The notes: generated by a model from the letters alone, not told the origin. Counted from the first letter of the stretch, positions 6,828 through 15,042 are shown. The stretch is 64,000 nucleotides of DNA from Collinsella sp. (GCA_019414565.1 DXLU01000031.1:62001-126000); one strand, 5' to 3'. Program-made: numbers and translations.

Positions 6828-8747
6828 TCAAGTAATCTTACTGAACATATGGCGCACCTTGTCCAGGCGGCTGTTTGGACGGCGGGGCTGGATGACCGGC
6901 TCGCCGACAGCGGCCTGATACCCTTTCAGTTCTGTAAGACATACGCTCCGCCCGTTGGTGTAAAAGGCCAGATCAGTACGGTATGCCTGTATATAGCGGG
7001 CGGGAATTTCGCCAGTAAAGACAACTTCATCCTTTTTTACCTGGGCCGTTTCGATAGCGGCACAGTATTTTGGCGCATCGTGATAAGCCCTGGAAAGGTA
7101 TTCCTGGGGCGCATAGAGGGTGAACGAGAGATAAGGTTCCAGCAACTGCGTTCCTGATTTCTTCAATGCCTGTTCCAATACAATCGGGGCCAATGAGCGA
7201 AAGTCCGCCGGCGTGCTGACCGGGCTATAATAAAGCCCGTATTCAAAGCAAATCTTACAGTCCGTTACGTTCCAGCCGCACAAGCCTTGTTCCAGCCCGT
7301 AACGGATACCATCCATGACAGCGTTTTGAAAACTCTGGTTCAAGTATCCCAGGGAAACCCGGCTCTCGTATTGTACACCGGAGCCAAGCGGGAGCGGCGT
7401 AACAGACAGCCCGATGGATGCCCAAAATGGGTTGGGCGGCACCTCAATATGGATAGTGTGGCTGGCTGCTTTGAGCGGCCGCTCTAAATAAATGACGGTA
7501 GGTTCCTTCACCGCTGTTTCAATCTTGTACTTTTCTGCCAGCAAAGCGGAAACAACCTCCAACTGCACCCGGCCCAAAAAAGAAAGAATGATCTCATGGG
7601 TGATGGAATCCACCTCGTAGCGCAAAAGCGGGTCAGTATCCGCAATTTGCGTAAGAGCGTCCAGCAGCCGTTCTCTTTGCGCTGCCGTTTTCGGCGTGAT
7701 CGCCGTCCGCAGCATGGGGAGGGGGGCATCGCACCACCTTTCACGAGGAAGCCGGGTGTCGTCCCCCAATACGTCGTTTAATCCCACGCTGTCGCTGGGA
7801 AGGATGACAATTTCGCCCTTGTGGGCGGTGTCTGTCCGAACAATCTCCCCTTTGGATGGAATACGCATCTCTGTGATTTTCAGCTTTTCTCTCCCGGCCA
7901 GGGCCACCGTATCCCGCAGGCGCAGCGTTCCGCTGTATAGCCGCAGATAGATGAGCCGCTGGTCACAATCTGTATACTCCACCTTGAAAACGCTGCCGCA
8001 TAGGGCGGCGCTCCCCTGTTCCCCAATCGGTTGGAACAGCCCTGTCACCGCATCCATCAACGGTTGAATGCCAAGGCCCTTTTTGGCGCTGCCATGATAG
8101 ACCGGGAACAGGGAGGCGTCTTGAACCCGCCGCTGTTCCTCCCGCGCAAGTTCTTCCCGGCTGATTGGTTCTCCTGCGATATACTTTTCCAATAATTCAT
8201 CGTTATTTTCGATGACCGCATCCCATGCTTCTATGTCGGTATTTTCCTCCAGGACTATTTCCGGGGACAGCGACACCGTCTGCTTGATGATAATATCGGC
8301 GGAGAGCTTATCCCGAACAGACTGATACACGCCTTGCAAATCAACGCCAGTTTGGTCAATCTTATTGATAAAGATAACGGTGGGAATGTCCATTTTCCGC
8401 AGGGCATGGAACAGAATACGGGTCTGGGCCTGCACGCCATCTTTAGCGGAGATCACCAAGATGGCCCCATCTAAAACAGCCAAAGAGCGGTACACCTCCG
8501 CCAAAAAATCCATGTGGCCGGGCGTATCCACAATGTTAACTTTACATCTGTGCCACTGGAAGGAAGTGACTGCCGCTTGAATGGTAATCCCACGCTGCCG
8601 CTCCAAAAACATGGTGTCCGTCCTCGTTGTCCCTTTTTCGACGCTCCCCGGTTCTGAAATGGCTCCGCTGGCATATAGCAGGCTCTCCGTCAAGGTTGTC
8701 TTTCCAGCGTCTACATGGGCAAGAATCCCGATATTGATAATGTTCAT
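6828..8747 (-). CDS. tet(W): Tetracycline resistance ribosomal protection protein Tet(W)
   Basis: A 639-aa GTPase of the EF-G-like ribosomal protection family, which releases tetracycline from the ribosome. The sequence matches my memory of Tet(W) almost throughout, with scattered differences, so it is a variant or partly mosaic allele. Seen: G1 loop AHVDAGKT (10-17), DTPGH near 74, NKID near 128, and the C-terminal LTELKGYQAA. The start at 8747 gives the family length and has GGAGG six bases upstream; an in-frame upstream start would add eight residues and is unlikely. Expression is probably controlled by the upstream leader with its attenuator. Base composition is lower in GC than the chromosome and a truncated mobilisation gene lies upstream, both signs of import from Firmicutes-type elements. 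Confidence 0.95.
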   Translation of the reverse strand: MNIINIGILAHVDAGKTTLTESLLYASGAISEPGSVEKGTTRTDTMFLERQRGITIQAAVTSFQWHRCKVNIVDTPGHMDFLAEVYRSLAVLDGAILVISAKDGVQAQTRILFHALRKMDIPTVIFINKIDQTGVDLQGVYQSVRDKLSADIIIKQTVSLSPEIVLEENTDIEAWDAVIENNDELLEKYIAGEPISREELAREEQRRVQDASLFPVYHGSAKKGLGIQPLMDAVTGLFQPIGEQGSAALCGSVFKVEYTDCDQRLIYLRLYSGTLRLRDTVALAGREKLKITEMRIPSKGEIVRTDTAHKGEIVILPSDSVGLNDVLGDDTRLPRERWCDAPLPMLRTAITPKTAAQRERLLDALTQIADTDPLLRYEVDSITHEIILSFLGRVQLEVVSALLAEKYKIETAVKEPTVIYLERPLKAASHTIHIEVPPNPFWASIGLSVTPLPLGSGVQYESRVSLGYLNQSFQNAVMDGIRYGLEQGLCGWNVTDCKICFEYGLYYSPVSTPADFRSLAPIVLEQALKKSGTQLLEPYLSFTLYAPQEYLSRAYHDAPKYCAAIETAQVKKDEVVFTGEIPARYIQAYRTDLAFYTNGRSVCLTELKGYQAAVGEPVIQPRRPNSRLDKVRHMFSKIT

Positions 8748-8778
8748 GTCTATCCTCCATACAAGGCCCAAATGGGCG

Positions 8779-8817
8779 CAAAAATCCCCAGCGGCTAATA
8801 CTTTTACCGCTGGGGAT
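8779..8817 (-). terminator. Attenuator hairpin in the tet(W) leader
   Basis: An 11-bp stem (8784-8794 with 8807-8817) is followed in the direction of transcription by TTTTTG, about 35 bases before the tet(W) start. A second hairpin near 8843-8868 and a GCCCC/GGGGC hairpin near 8921-8936 also lie in the leader. This fits transcriptional attenuation as described for tet(M)-type genes. Confidence 0.6.
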
Positions 8818-8879
8818 CATGACTTCGGACAAACAGAAGTATGACGGCTTACATGAGCCGCTGTCCGTCACGATATTTA

Positions 8880-8987
8880 CTAAAAAGGCAAAAGTATTCT
8901 TAAATTGGGTACAAAAACTAAGCCCCTGCAAGGGGCAAGCATTTTTGCGCCCATTATCAAATTATATTTAAAAATACCTTGCCGCAT
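8880..8987 (-). CDS. Candidate tet(W) leader peptide (35 aa)
   Basis: An ATG at 8987, ten bases after GAGGAG, opens a 35-codon frame (MRQGIFKYNLIMGAKMLAP...LRILLPF) between the promoter and the attenuator. In tet(M)-type regulation, ribosome stalling on a leader peptide disrupts the terminator. This ORF is placed to do the same, but its length and start are my inference. Confidence 0.4.
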   Translation of the reverse strand: MRQGIFKYNLIMGAKMLAPCRGLVFVPNLRILLPF

Positions 8988-9019
8988 ATTTGGTAGACTC
9001 CTCAAATCAAGATAATAAC

Positions 9020-9047
9020 AGTATATCATAGTACGCTCTAAAAACAA
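9020..9047 (-). promoter_or_regulatory. Probable tet(W) promoter
   Basis: On the minus strand TTGTTT (9042-9047) and TATACT (9020-9025) are separated by 16 bases, in an AT-rich stretch upstream of the leader. Confidence 0.5.
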
Positions 9048-9074
9048 GAAATTATTTTACCCGATTCCCCAAAT

Positions 9075-9108
9075 AAATCAGGAGGGCATTCACTGGAACA
9101 CCCTCCGG
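9075..9108 (-). terminator. Terminator after the mobilisation-gene fragment
   Basis: A GGAGGG/CCCTCC hairpin (9081-9086 with 9101-9106) is followed on the minus strand by a T-rich run, just past the stop at 9118. Confidence 0.5.
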
Positions 9109-9117
9109 TTTTGGTGA

Positions 9118-9345
9118 TTACCGTGCGCCTACCCTTGTTTTTTGCCTTGCGGCCCGTTTCCGTTCCTTTTCAGCCTGTTCCTGCTGGTAAGCGGCCTCTA
9201 ATATTCTGTCCGCCTGTTCCGTGCCAATGGCCCGCCTGACCCGCTCGTAGTCCCTGACCTTTCCCTTTAGACTGTCTCTCTCGGCGCAGACCTCGTAAAT
9301 CCTTTCTGACAAAGAACTGTTTTTGCTGACCTCCCGGCCATAGTA
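9118..9345 (-). pseudogene. C-terminal fragment of a MobV-type relaxase (plasmid recombination/mobilisation protein)
   Basis: The frame encodes a coiled-coil tail (SERIYEVCAERDSLKGKVRD, then YERVRRAIGTEQADRIL) of the kind that ends Firmicutes MobV/Pre relaxases, which nick at the transfer origin. Only about 75 residues remain; the catalytic N-terminal region is gone. The frame ends at about 9345, where repeat R2 starts, so this is an insertion or deletion breakpoint. Its link with tet(W) fits known tet(W)-mob arrangements. Confidence 0.6.
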
Positions 9346-9347
9346 AG

Positions 9348-9452
9348 TGAATCAGCGCGGGTGGTTTGCGCGCCATTTGCAAAACCCCAGGTCGCGACCC
9401 TTCGCCATTCGTGGGAAAAGTGAGTAGTCTCAGGTGGCTTACTCATGAGTTG
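9348..9452. repeat. Repeat R2, copy 2
   Basis: Matches 1001-1106. Here it lies about 2.7 kb from the nearest core instead of about 0.28 kb, because the tet(W)-mob segment lies in between. Confidence 0.6.
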
Positions 9453-9732
9453 AACCGCTTTCGCGATTAGGGGCCTAATAGCGGCTTCTCCACTAACTGC
9501 CCCTGGGTTTGCCTTTGTCCGCCGCACGGGATGGCTCCCGAGGCAACGCGGTGAGATAATGCCATCCAACGCAGGCAATGGAGCCTGAAAATATAGGTGA
9601 CGGCGGCATGGCCCGAGCCAGCACTTTTGGCCCGCCTCCGTAGCCTCCTTTTTCATATGCGGTCCGCGATACGCCTATGGGAGCGATTCGCTCGTGCAAG
9701 GCTGTAAACACGCAGAGAAAACGAGGTATTGG
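9453..9732. other. Leader region of the HEPN gene
   Basis: No gene seen. It ends with GAGG six bases before the ATG at 9733. Confidence 0.4.
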
Positions 9733-11553
9733 ATGAATAGCGAACCGATCTACAAAGAATTCCTTCTTGGAGAAGGCTTAAGCGAGTTGAAGAAAATTCG
9801 AGATGGCTGGAGGGATGAAAGCGGCTATTCCGAGTCGAGGGGAGGAACCTCTTTAATACCTGAAAATCTATGCAATGTCTCAGGGTCCGAACGGCTTAAC
9901 TATACCTTCATCATGGACAGAGCCAATGAGTGCATGTATCGACTGATTTGCGAGTCGATTTCCATGCTTCTTACAGAATATGGATACATAACACTACGTG
10001 CCCGCGTTCGCAGAAGCGATGCTTACCAATATCTCCCAAAAGACGGCCTAGCCGGGCCGACCGTCCTCAAAGCGAGCAAGAGGGTGGTCCGCATAATCAA
10101 GGTGGATGTCGATGGCTCCCCGAGCGTTTTTGTATTCAAGGAACCTGGATTAGACCAGAGTCTCCCGAAAGAGCTTGAGGATTCGCTGAGGGAAAACTTT
10201 GGGGTATCGAAAATCACCTACGTCTCTTTGGTTATGGACGGAGCGAAGAGGGAGGTTCTCAATTACGAGTCGGTGAAGGACGCTACGCCCTACATCTCGG
10301 TTAAAGAGTTCTTCCGCCTGTTCTTTCCACAAGAGGAGTTCGACAAATTCGAGGAGGCTGTGGTTGAGCTTAGGCAGAAAGCGCGTTCCTACTATGGCTT
10401 GAGCATAACCAAATCGCTTAACCATTTGCGCATGGGCCATTTCAGGAGAGACATCCGAGACCGTCTGATCGGCTACAAACCAGACGTGGAATTGGGGTCC
10501 GAACAGAGAATGGCCATAGACAAGAGCTTTGTCGTAGACGGCAGATACTCGGCGTTGACCGGTGACACGGATTTCGCAGTAAGCTTCCAGACCGCAGAAT
10601 GGCTAAGGGATTCTTTAACGCATGCAGGATGCATAGATTTCGCCCCCATCGCGTTGGAGTACTTCAAATCGCTCGAACAATTCCTGTACAGATTTCTTTA
10701 CGCCATACATAAGACTTCGAAATCGAAGAGTAGGCGTATTTACTACGGCAAAAAGCTCGGAGAAAACCCTTACTACCTGCCTGCGAAAAGAGATGGCGTT
10801 CCCGACAAATCGCGACACATAGAAGTCAAGGACGGAGAAATCGAAATCAACGATGAGCTTTTCACGGATGGTTTCGAATATGTCTTAGACCTCGGTAGGC
10901 TCACAAGGTTCTTCGGCGACTATGTTTGCGAGAAGCAGCAGCTGTACAGCCGCAATGAAGACCTTCTCGATACGGCGATAAGCGAGGATACGTACGAGTC
11001 GATAATTCGCGCACTCCAAAGCGCTCGAACGATGAGGAACGGCATTGCTCACAAAGACAATCTCTACGATTGGACCGAGATGGAAAGCGCCCGGTCGTCA
11101 GTCCTCTTGGCTTTCTACTTAGTCCTAGGTTCTTACAGCATCGATACTGAAATGCGAAGCCTCCTCGGCATCGAAAGCGATTGCGTGCAGAAAAGCGAGG
11201 AGTGGAAGCTCTGCAACTACGTGGCATCGGCGGCCGTTCCTAAAGGCAATCCTCTTGAGTTTCCCGTTTTTTATCTCGATGGCGACGATTCCCCCGAGGC
11301 CGCCTTGTTTGCTTGCCCCGACGACGAAGAATCCGATCCCGACCGATATGGAAAAGCCCAATCGTTCTCGGGTGTGTACTTCAAGAGAATCGGATCGCAT
11401 AAGCGTTACGATATCTCGTACCCAACTGACCGTCTTCCCTCATTGGTTGAACAAGGGATGCTGATTATCTGCGGTGAGGGGCTGAAGCTCATGGGGCCTC
11501 AAAAGGTCATCTACAGAGACGGAAATTACCTTGGGGACACGAGCGCAGAGTGA
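9733..11553 (+). CDS. HEPN-motif protein, possible abortive-infection RNase (606 aa)
   Basis: The protein has no membrane segment. Its C-terminal third contains RNGIAHKDN (R435 to H440), the Rx4H signature of HEPN ribonucleases common in defence and toxin systems. The preceding segment (FEYVLDLGRLTRFFGDYVC, then YESIIRALQSARTM) is helical, as expected before the HEPN motif. The N-terminal 300 residues are not recognised. The start at 9733 is preferred over an upstream in-frame start at 9694 because GAGG lies at the right distance. It is a solitary gene in the guaA island with a strong hairpin downstream. Defence function is inferred from motif and location; no partner antitoxin is apparent next to it. 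Confidence 0.7.
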   Translation: MNSEPIYKEFLLGEGLSELKKIRDGWRDESGYSESRGGTSLIPENLCNVSGSERLNYTFIMDRANECMYRLICESISMLLTEYGYITLRARVRRSDAYQYLPKDGLAGPTVLKASKRVVRIIKVDVDGSPSVFVFKEPGLDQSLPKELEDSLRENFGVSKITYVSLVMDGAKREVLNYESVKDATPYISVKEFFRLFFPQEEFDKFEEAVVELRQKARSYYGLSITKSLNHLRMGHFRRDIRDRLIGYKPDVELGSEQRMAIDKSFVVDGRYSALTGDTDFAVSFQTAEWLRDSLTHAGCIDFAPIALEYFKSLEQFLYRFLYAIHKTSKSKSRRIYYGKKLGENPYYLPAKRDGVPDKSRHIEVKDGEIEINDELFTDGFEYVLDLGRLTRFFGDYVCEKQQLYSRNEDLLDTAISEDTYESIIRALQSARTMRNGIAHKDNLYDWTEMESARSSVLLAFYLVLGSYSIDTEMRSLLGIESDCVQKSEEWKLCNYVASAAVPKGNPLEFPVFYLDGDDSPEAALFACPDDEESDPDRYGKAQSFSGVYFKRIGSHKRYDISYPTDRLPSLVEQGMLIICGEGLKLMGPQKVIYRDGNYLGDTSAE

Positions 11554-11573
11554 CTTCGAACCCAGGGCGTGGA

Positions 11574-11630
11574 CCTCGCGCTCCCGCCCTAAAGACCATC
11601 GTGGCCGGTTTTAAGGGCGGGAGCGCGAGG
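11574..11630. other. Long hairpin downstream of the HEPN gene
   Basis: A perfect 17-bp stem (11574-11590 with 11614-11630) extends imperfectly inward around a small loop. There is no T-tract on the plus strand. It may be a 3' stabiliser or a protein-binding site. Confidence 0.55.
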
Positions 11631-11660
11631 AATGTCCGTAGGGTTCATGCCTTCCCGGGC

Positions 11661-11718
11661 GCAAGCCACCAGTCCGTAACCGCAGGTGAGGCAGCGCCGT
11701 GGCTTGCACGCTGGTGGC
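11661..11718. other. Overlapping alternative stems
   Basis: GCAAGCCAC (11661-11669) can pair with GTGGCTTGC (11699-11707), while the overlapping GCCACCAG (11665-11672) can pair with CTGGTGGC (11711-11718). The two stems exclude each other. No gene lies in 11554-11831. Confidence 0.4.
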
Positions 11719-11831
11719 AAATTCGCAGGTCAAACATCTCCGTCATCTATCGACGAAACGAGAAGCCCCACGTTGACGCGTCTATGAGTTGATGACCTGA
11801 ACGACGGTCGTCCTAGTTGCCAGCTTCCGCA

Positions 11832-12423
11832 TCAGAGAAACCACTTGGAGCAGAAGCCGATCTGGAAGACCGAATGGACGAGCATCGAGATTCCGAGGCA
11901 GACCATCATCGCGCAAAACCCGATTCCGGCCCATTTCAAGAAAGGGTCTTTTTCTTGCTTGTCGGAAGCTCGCTCCATCCAGTCGCGCGAATACGTATCG
12001 CCGTACTCGTCGCTCTTTGAGGCCTCTTTCGAAAGCAGCTCGAGAGCTTCGTCGAGGTCATCAGCAAGCTTGTTTCCGTCGATTCCGACCTTGAAAAGAT
12101 GAGTCTCATCATGCTGCTTGAGCGCCGATTGGTTCTGCAAAAGGTAGAACCTCTCGCCGTTCACCCCGTTCGCCAGAGCGGTCCTCTCGCTCGAAAACGA
12201 CCGAATCTCCTTCTTGAGCCTTGAGAAGGCCCCCCTTGCCCTCGATTCCGAACTTCTGCGCGAGCGACTCAAGCTGCCAGAGCAGGTCGTACAGCCCCGC
12301 CGCGGGCAGGAGCCCGGCCCCGTACGCCTTCTCGAGCATCGACCGCTCGAAGCGATCGTAAACGGGGATCGCCTCCCCGTACGTCAACCTGGTGCCAACT
12401 TCGGGGAAATCATTGCATTCCAT
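11832..12423 (-). pseudogene. C-terminally anchored membrane protein split by a frameshift at a G run
   Basis: Two overlapping frames make one plausible protein of about 196 aa. The first part (MECNDFPEVGTRLTYGEAIP, SMLEKAYGAGLLPAAGLYDL) starts at 12423 behind AGGAGA. The second part (FSRLKKEIRSFSSERTALAN, LADDLDEALELLSKEASK) ends in a membrane helix (GIGFCAMMVCLGISMLVHSV). They join if one G is removed from the six-G run at 12230-12235. Homopolymer slippage, phase variation, programmed frameshifting or sequencing error are all possible. I do not recognise the family. With the next small gene it forms a divergent unit opposite the WYL regulator. Confidence 0.55.
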
Positions 12424-12529
12424 ATCGTCTCCTATCATTCGAATCGAGAGTTAATTCCTTGGGGCGCGTCACGCGTCGACGACGCCGCGTCCCACAACAG
12501 CGGTTGTTGCTTCCGCGTGGGCGCATCGC

Positions 12530-12754
12530 CTAGCACGCAGGGCGCAGATCAAGCCTGAAATCACCTTTGGCGATAGAGAGGCTGTAGTTCGACCCGACTA
12601 AAACAGCGATGCCCATCAAGGCCAGACCGCAAGCGGCGATCAGCTGCTCCGGCGAAAAGCCGAGGATCCTCCTTCCGTTATCGCACGCCGCCTCCGCTAC
12701 GGCATCGGCTGACGAAATCGTCGGGGCGTTCACCGCCCGTCCGGCGTCGTTCAT
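12530..12754 (-). CDS. Small single-span membrane protein (74 aa)
   Basis: The protein has a polar N-terminus (MNDAGRAVNAPTISSADAVA) and one hydrophobic helix (IAACGLALMGIAVLVGSNYS). The start at 12754 follows a purine-rich GGGAG; a longer reading from 12808 is possible. It is unrecognised. It lies between the divergent promoter region shared with the WYL gene and the frameshifted membrane gene, which suggests co-expression. Confidence 0.5.
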   Translation of the reverse strand: MNDAGRAVNAPTISSADAVAEAACDNGRRILGFSPEQLIAACGLALMGIAVLVGSNYSLSIAKGDFRLDLRPAC

Positions 12755-12837
12755 AGTTGGCTCCCTACTCTCTCTTCCATTGCTTCGACCCTTATTTTCA
12801 ACCGCCATCGGAATTTCGTCTCCTCTGACTGGTTTGG

Positions 12838-12861
12838 ATTGCCTACAATTTCATAGGCAAT
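12838..12861. promoter_or_regulatory. Palindromic operator candidate between WYL gene and small membrane genes
   Basis: A perfect 8-bp inverted repeat ATTGCCTA/TAGGCAAT with an 8-base spacer. It sits 25 bases upstream of the WYL start, with TACAAT inside it as a possible -10 box. This is a natural site for autoregulation. Confidence 0.55.
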
Positions 12862-12885
12862 AAAGCTGTTTATGGAGGACCTGCA

Positions 12886-14052
12886 ATGTCTAGGACATTC
12901 ACCGAGGAGGAGATCTCCGAGTTAAAGGAAGCCGGATTCGCGGCGAGCGGCACATCGAGAAGCAGGATCCTGTCCGTCCTCGACCTCCTCGTCCGCTTCA
13001 CCGATGAGAGGACGGGCATATCCGCATCGGAAATCGCGCGCGTCATAGGCATCTGCTCCGAGAGGCCGACGTCGGAGAACGCCATTCTCAAGGACCTGCA
13101 CCAGATAAGCGAAAGCATGCCCATGGGAATCCGCATGGCGATACCTGGCCACGGCGAGAACGTCGGGTTCAGGGCCGTAAACAAACCCCTGTCATCCGAG
13201 GAGGCGATCCTCATCTCGGACGTGCTGGGGACGAGCTCCTTCATCGGCGAGGGGCGGAAGGACAAGATCTCCTCGAAGGTGCTCGCATTCTCCTCCGACT
13301 ATGACGTCGACGAAAGCGTGGAGACCGTGTTCGTCGACCGCAAGGCCGGCAGGGACACCGACGCGATTTTCAACGTCCTCCATGCCGCATCCCGAGCGAT
13401 CCGCATGAACGAAAGGCTCGCCTTCAAGAAGCAGGTTCACCTGATGAACGGATCGACCGTAAAGATTGGGCCGTACGAGGAGGACCCGGTGGCGATCGTG
13501 TTCAGCTTCGGCCGCTACTATCTCGAGAGCATGCATATCGACGAAGGCGGTTCCCCCAGTCCCTACTTCTACCGACTAGACGATATCGCGGACCCGGTTG
13601 TCACCGGAAAACCGGTGTCGGATCGGGATAAGGTAGAGGCGCTGAGGACGCGCGTGGTCGCGGACACGCGCCAGCGGGTCGACATGTTCGGCTCGGGCAC
13701 CGCCAGAAAGCTGTTCCTGGAAGTATCCGGCACTCATGCCAAGTACGTTTACGAAAGGTTCGGCCACGACCTCAAATTCTGTCACATCGACGAGAGCGAC
13801 GAAAGAAACGTCATCGGCTACGCCTGCGTCAGCGCGATGCCGTCTCCGACCTTTTACAGGTGGCTATTCGGGATGGACGGCGCGGTGAGGCTGGCGAAGC
13901 CTAAGGGGAAACGGTGGGTCGAGAGCTTCCCGAATGCCGTCGCCTCCGACCTAGAATCCTATATCCAAGATTACGAAGCAGCATCAGAGGGCTACAAAGC
14001 CGCACTGGATGCAGCTATTTCACGATTGGACTCGAAGAGCTGCCGGCAATGA
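12886..14052 (+). CDS. WYL-domain transcriptional regulator
   Basis: The 388-aa protein has an N-terminal helix-turn-helix (SRSRILSVLDLLVRFTDERT, ISASEIARVIGI, then NAILKDLHQI). A WYL domain core lies near residues 195-250 (DPVAIVFSFGRYYLESM, FYRLDDIADPVV), and a C-terminal extension (RKLFLEVSGTHAKYVYERFG) follows. WYL regulators bind nucleic-acid or nucleotide ligands and often control defence and SOS-type loci. The start at 12886 follows GGAGG. A palindrome lies in the divergent promoter region, so autoregulation and control of the two small membrane genes is likely. Module R1 copy 2 follows the gene. Confidence 0.85.
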   Translation: MSRTFTEEEISELKEAGFAASGTSRSRILSVLDLLVRFTDERTGISASEIARVIGICSERPTSENAILKDLHQISESMPMGIRMAIPGHGENVGFRAVNKPLSSEEAILISDVLGTSSFIGEGRKDKISSKVLAFSSDYDVDESVETVFVDRKAGRDTDAIFNVLHAASRAIRMNERLAFKKQVHLMNGSTVKIGPYEEDPVAIVFSFGRYYLESMHIDEGGSPSPYFYRLDDIADPVVTGKPVSDRDKVEALRTRVVADTRQRVDMFGSGTARKLFLEVSGTHAKYVYERFGHDLKFCHIDESDERNVIGYACVSAMPSPTFYRWLFGMDGAVRLAKPKGKRWVESFPNAVASDLESYIQDYEAASEGYKAALDAAISRLDSKSCRQ

Positions 14053-14167
14053 GGCAATCCCAATCGGTCCGATTCAAAAGCCAATATTGACTAACTCGAA
14101 TTCGGCTCGCATCCTCGCGCCGTTCGTCTGCTCCCATTCGTCCGAAATGACAACCACAGCAGGTCGT

Positions 14168-14409
14168 GTCCCAACGGATGGGTACCATTTATCCGGATGC
14201 ACCTGGGGCAACGGGTTGAAGAACCTGCACAAGGTCGCTCGCAGAACACGCAACATCAAACACGACAGAAGAGGCGAACGACAGATGCCGGACCCCGGAC
14301 GACAGCACCGCGGAAGACGAGCATTCCGACCACAACCGAACAACTCCAGCTACTAGGCAGGCGCCCGCATGGGTGCCTTTTACTTTTCAGGGACTTAGCT
14401 GCGAGCTAA
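14168..14409 (+). repeat. Module R1, copy 2
   Basis: Counterpart of 3008-3249. Here the open frame reaches back to an ATG near 14147, so about 69 residues could be made (VPTDGYHLSGCTWGNG, KVARRTRNIKHDRRGERQ, MPDPGRQHRGRRAF). No good ribosome-binding site precedes that ATG. Ends with the terminator at 14359-14382. Confidence 0.7.
14359..14382 (+). terminator. Terminator ending module R1, copy 2
   Basis: Same 9-bp stem as copy 1. Two C-to-T changes in the 3' arm turn G-C pairs into G-U pairs, so the stem is kept; TTTT follows. Confidence 0.7.
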
Positions 14410-14587
14410 GGCACGCGGCTCATGGCCGTTTCGTGAAGGCACGACCAGCTCGACCCACTTCGACCCGTCTCCGCTCCTGCCGTGCTCACCAATCGCCATC
14501 AGGCGGTTCAATCGTCGTGCAGACGAAAAGGCACACGGTGTCGTGCGGTGTCCTCGCGCGGTGCCGCACGGGAAGATTGGAGGAACC

Positions 14588-14806
14588 ATGGCACGCACAG
14601 CCGAATGCGCCGCGCCCGAGGGAAGCCGAGATCGGGACGAATGGATGACGGTGATCGAGATGCAGGAGTACATGAGGGCGAGCCGAAACAAGGCGTACGA
14701 CCTCATCTGGTCGGGAGAGATCGACTCGTACAGGCTCAGAAGCAAGCTCCTGGTGTCAAGGGCGTCAGTGGACGCCTATATCGAGTCGAGGAGCGGCAGG
14801 AAATGA
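14588..14806 (+). CDS. Excisionase-like helix-turn-helix protein (72 aa)
   Basis: A small MerR/excisionase-type DNA-binding protein: WMTVIEMQEYMRASRNKAYD is the winged helix-turn-helix, followed by LIWSGEIDSYRLRSKLLVSR and DAYIESRSGRK. Such proteins direct excision of integrative elements or regulate them. GGAGG lies six bases upstream of the ATG. No integrase lies beside it, which is unusual for a functional pair. An ATG overlapping its stop opens another frame (14803 onward) that has poor coding character. Confidence 0.75.
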   Translation: MARTAECAAPEGSRDRDEWMTVIEMQEYMRASRNKAYDLIWSGEIDSYRLRSKLLVSRASVDAYIESRSGRK

Positions 14807-15007
14807 CGGCGGCGACCGCCCCGGAGCCACCCGCGGCCGGGCACGCGAGGGAGCCTCGAAACGAAAGGAGCTCGAGGACGACCATGACCAAGAGCATTAG
14901 CAGGAGCCAGGTGAGGCTCATCACATCGACCAACGCGATATTCGGCGCCGACGAGGCGTGCGCGATGCCGCGCATCAGCTGCGACGCCATGTACCGGCTC
15001 GCCCCCC
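14807..15007. other. Intergenic stretch, no confident gene
   Basis: The frame opened at 14803 contains MTKSISRSQVRLITSTNAIF and continues without a natural end into the leader RNA, so I do not call it. Nothing else is visible. Confidence 0.3.
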
Positions 15008-15036
15008 TTGCACTCACCGTCAGAGCATGCTATAAG
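15008..15036 (+). promoter_or_regulatory. Promoter of the DUF3800 leader RNA
   Basis: TTGCAC (15008-15013) and TATAAG (15031-15036) with exactly 17 bases between; transcription would start near 15043. Confidence 0.65.
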
Positions 15037-15042
15037 ATTATT

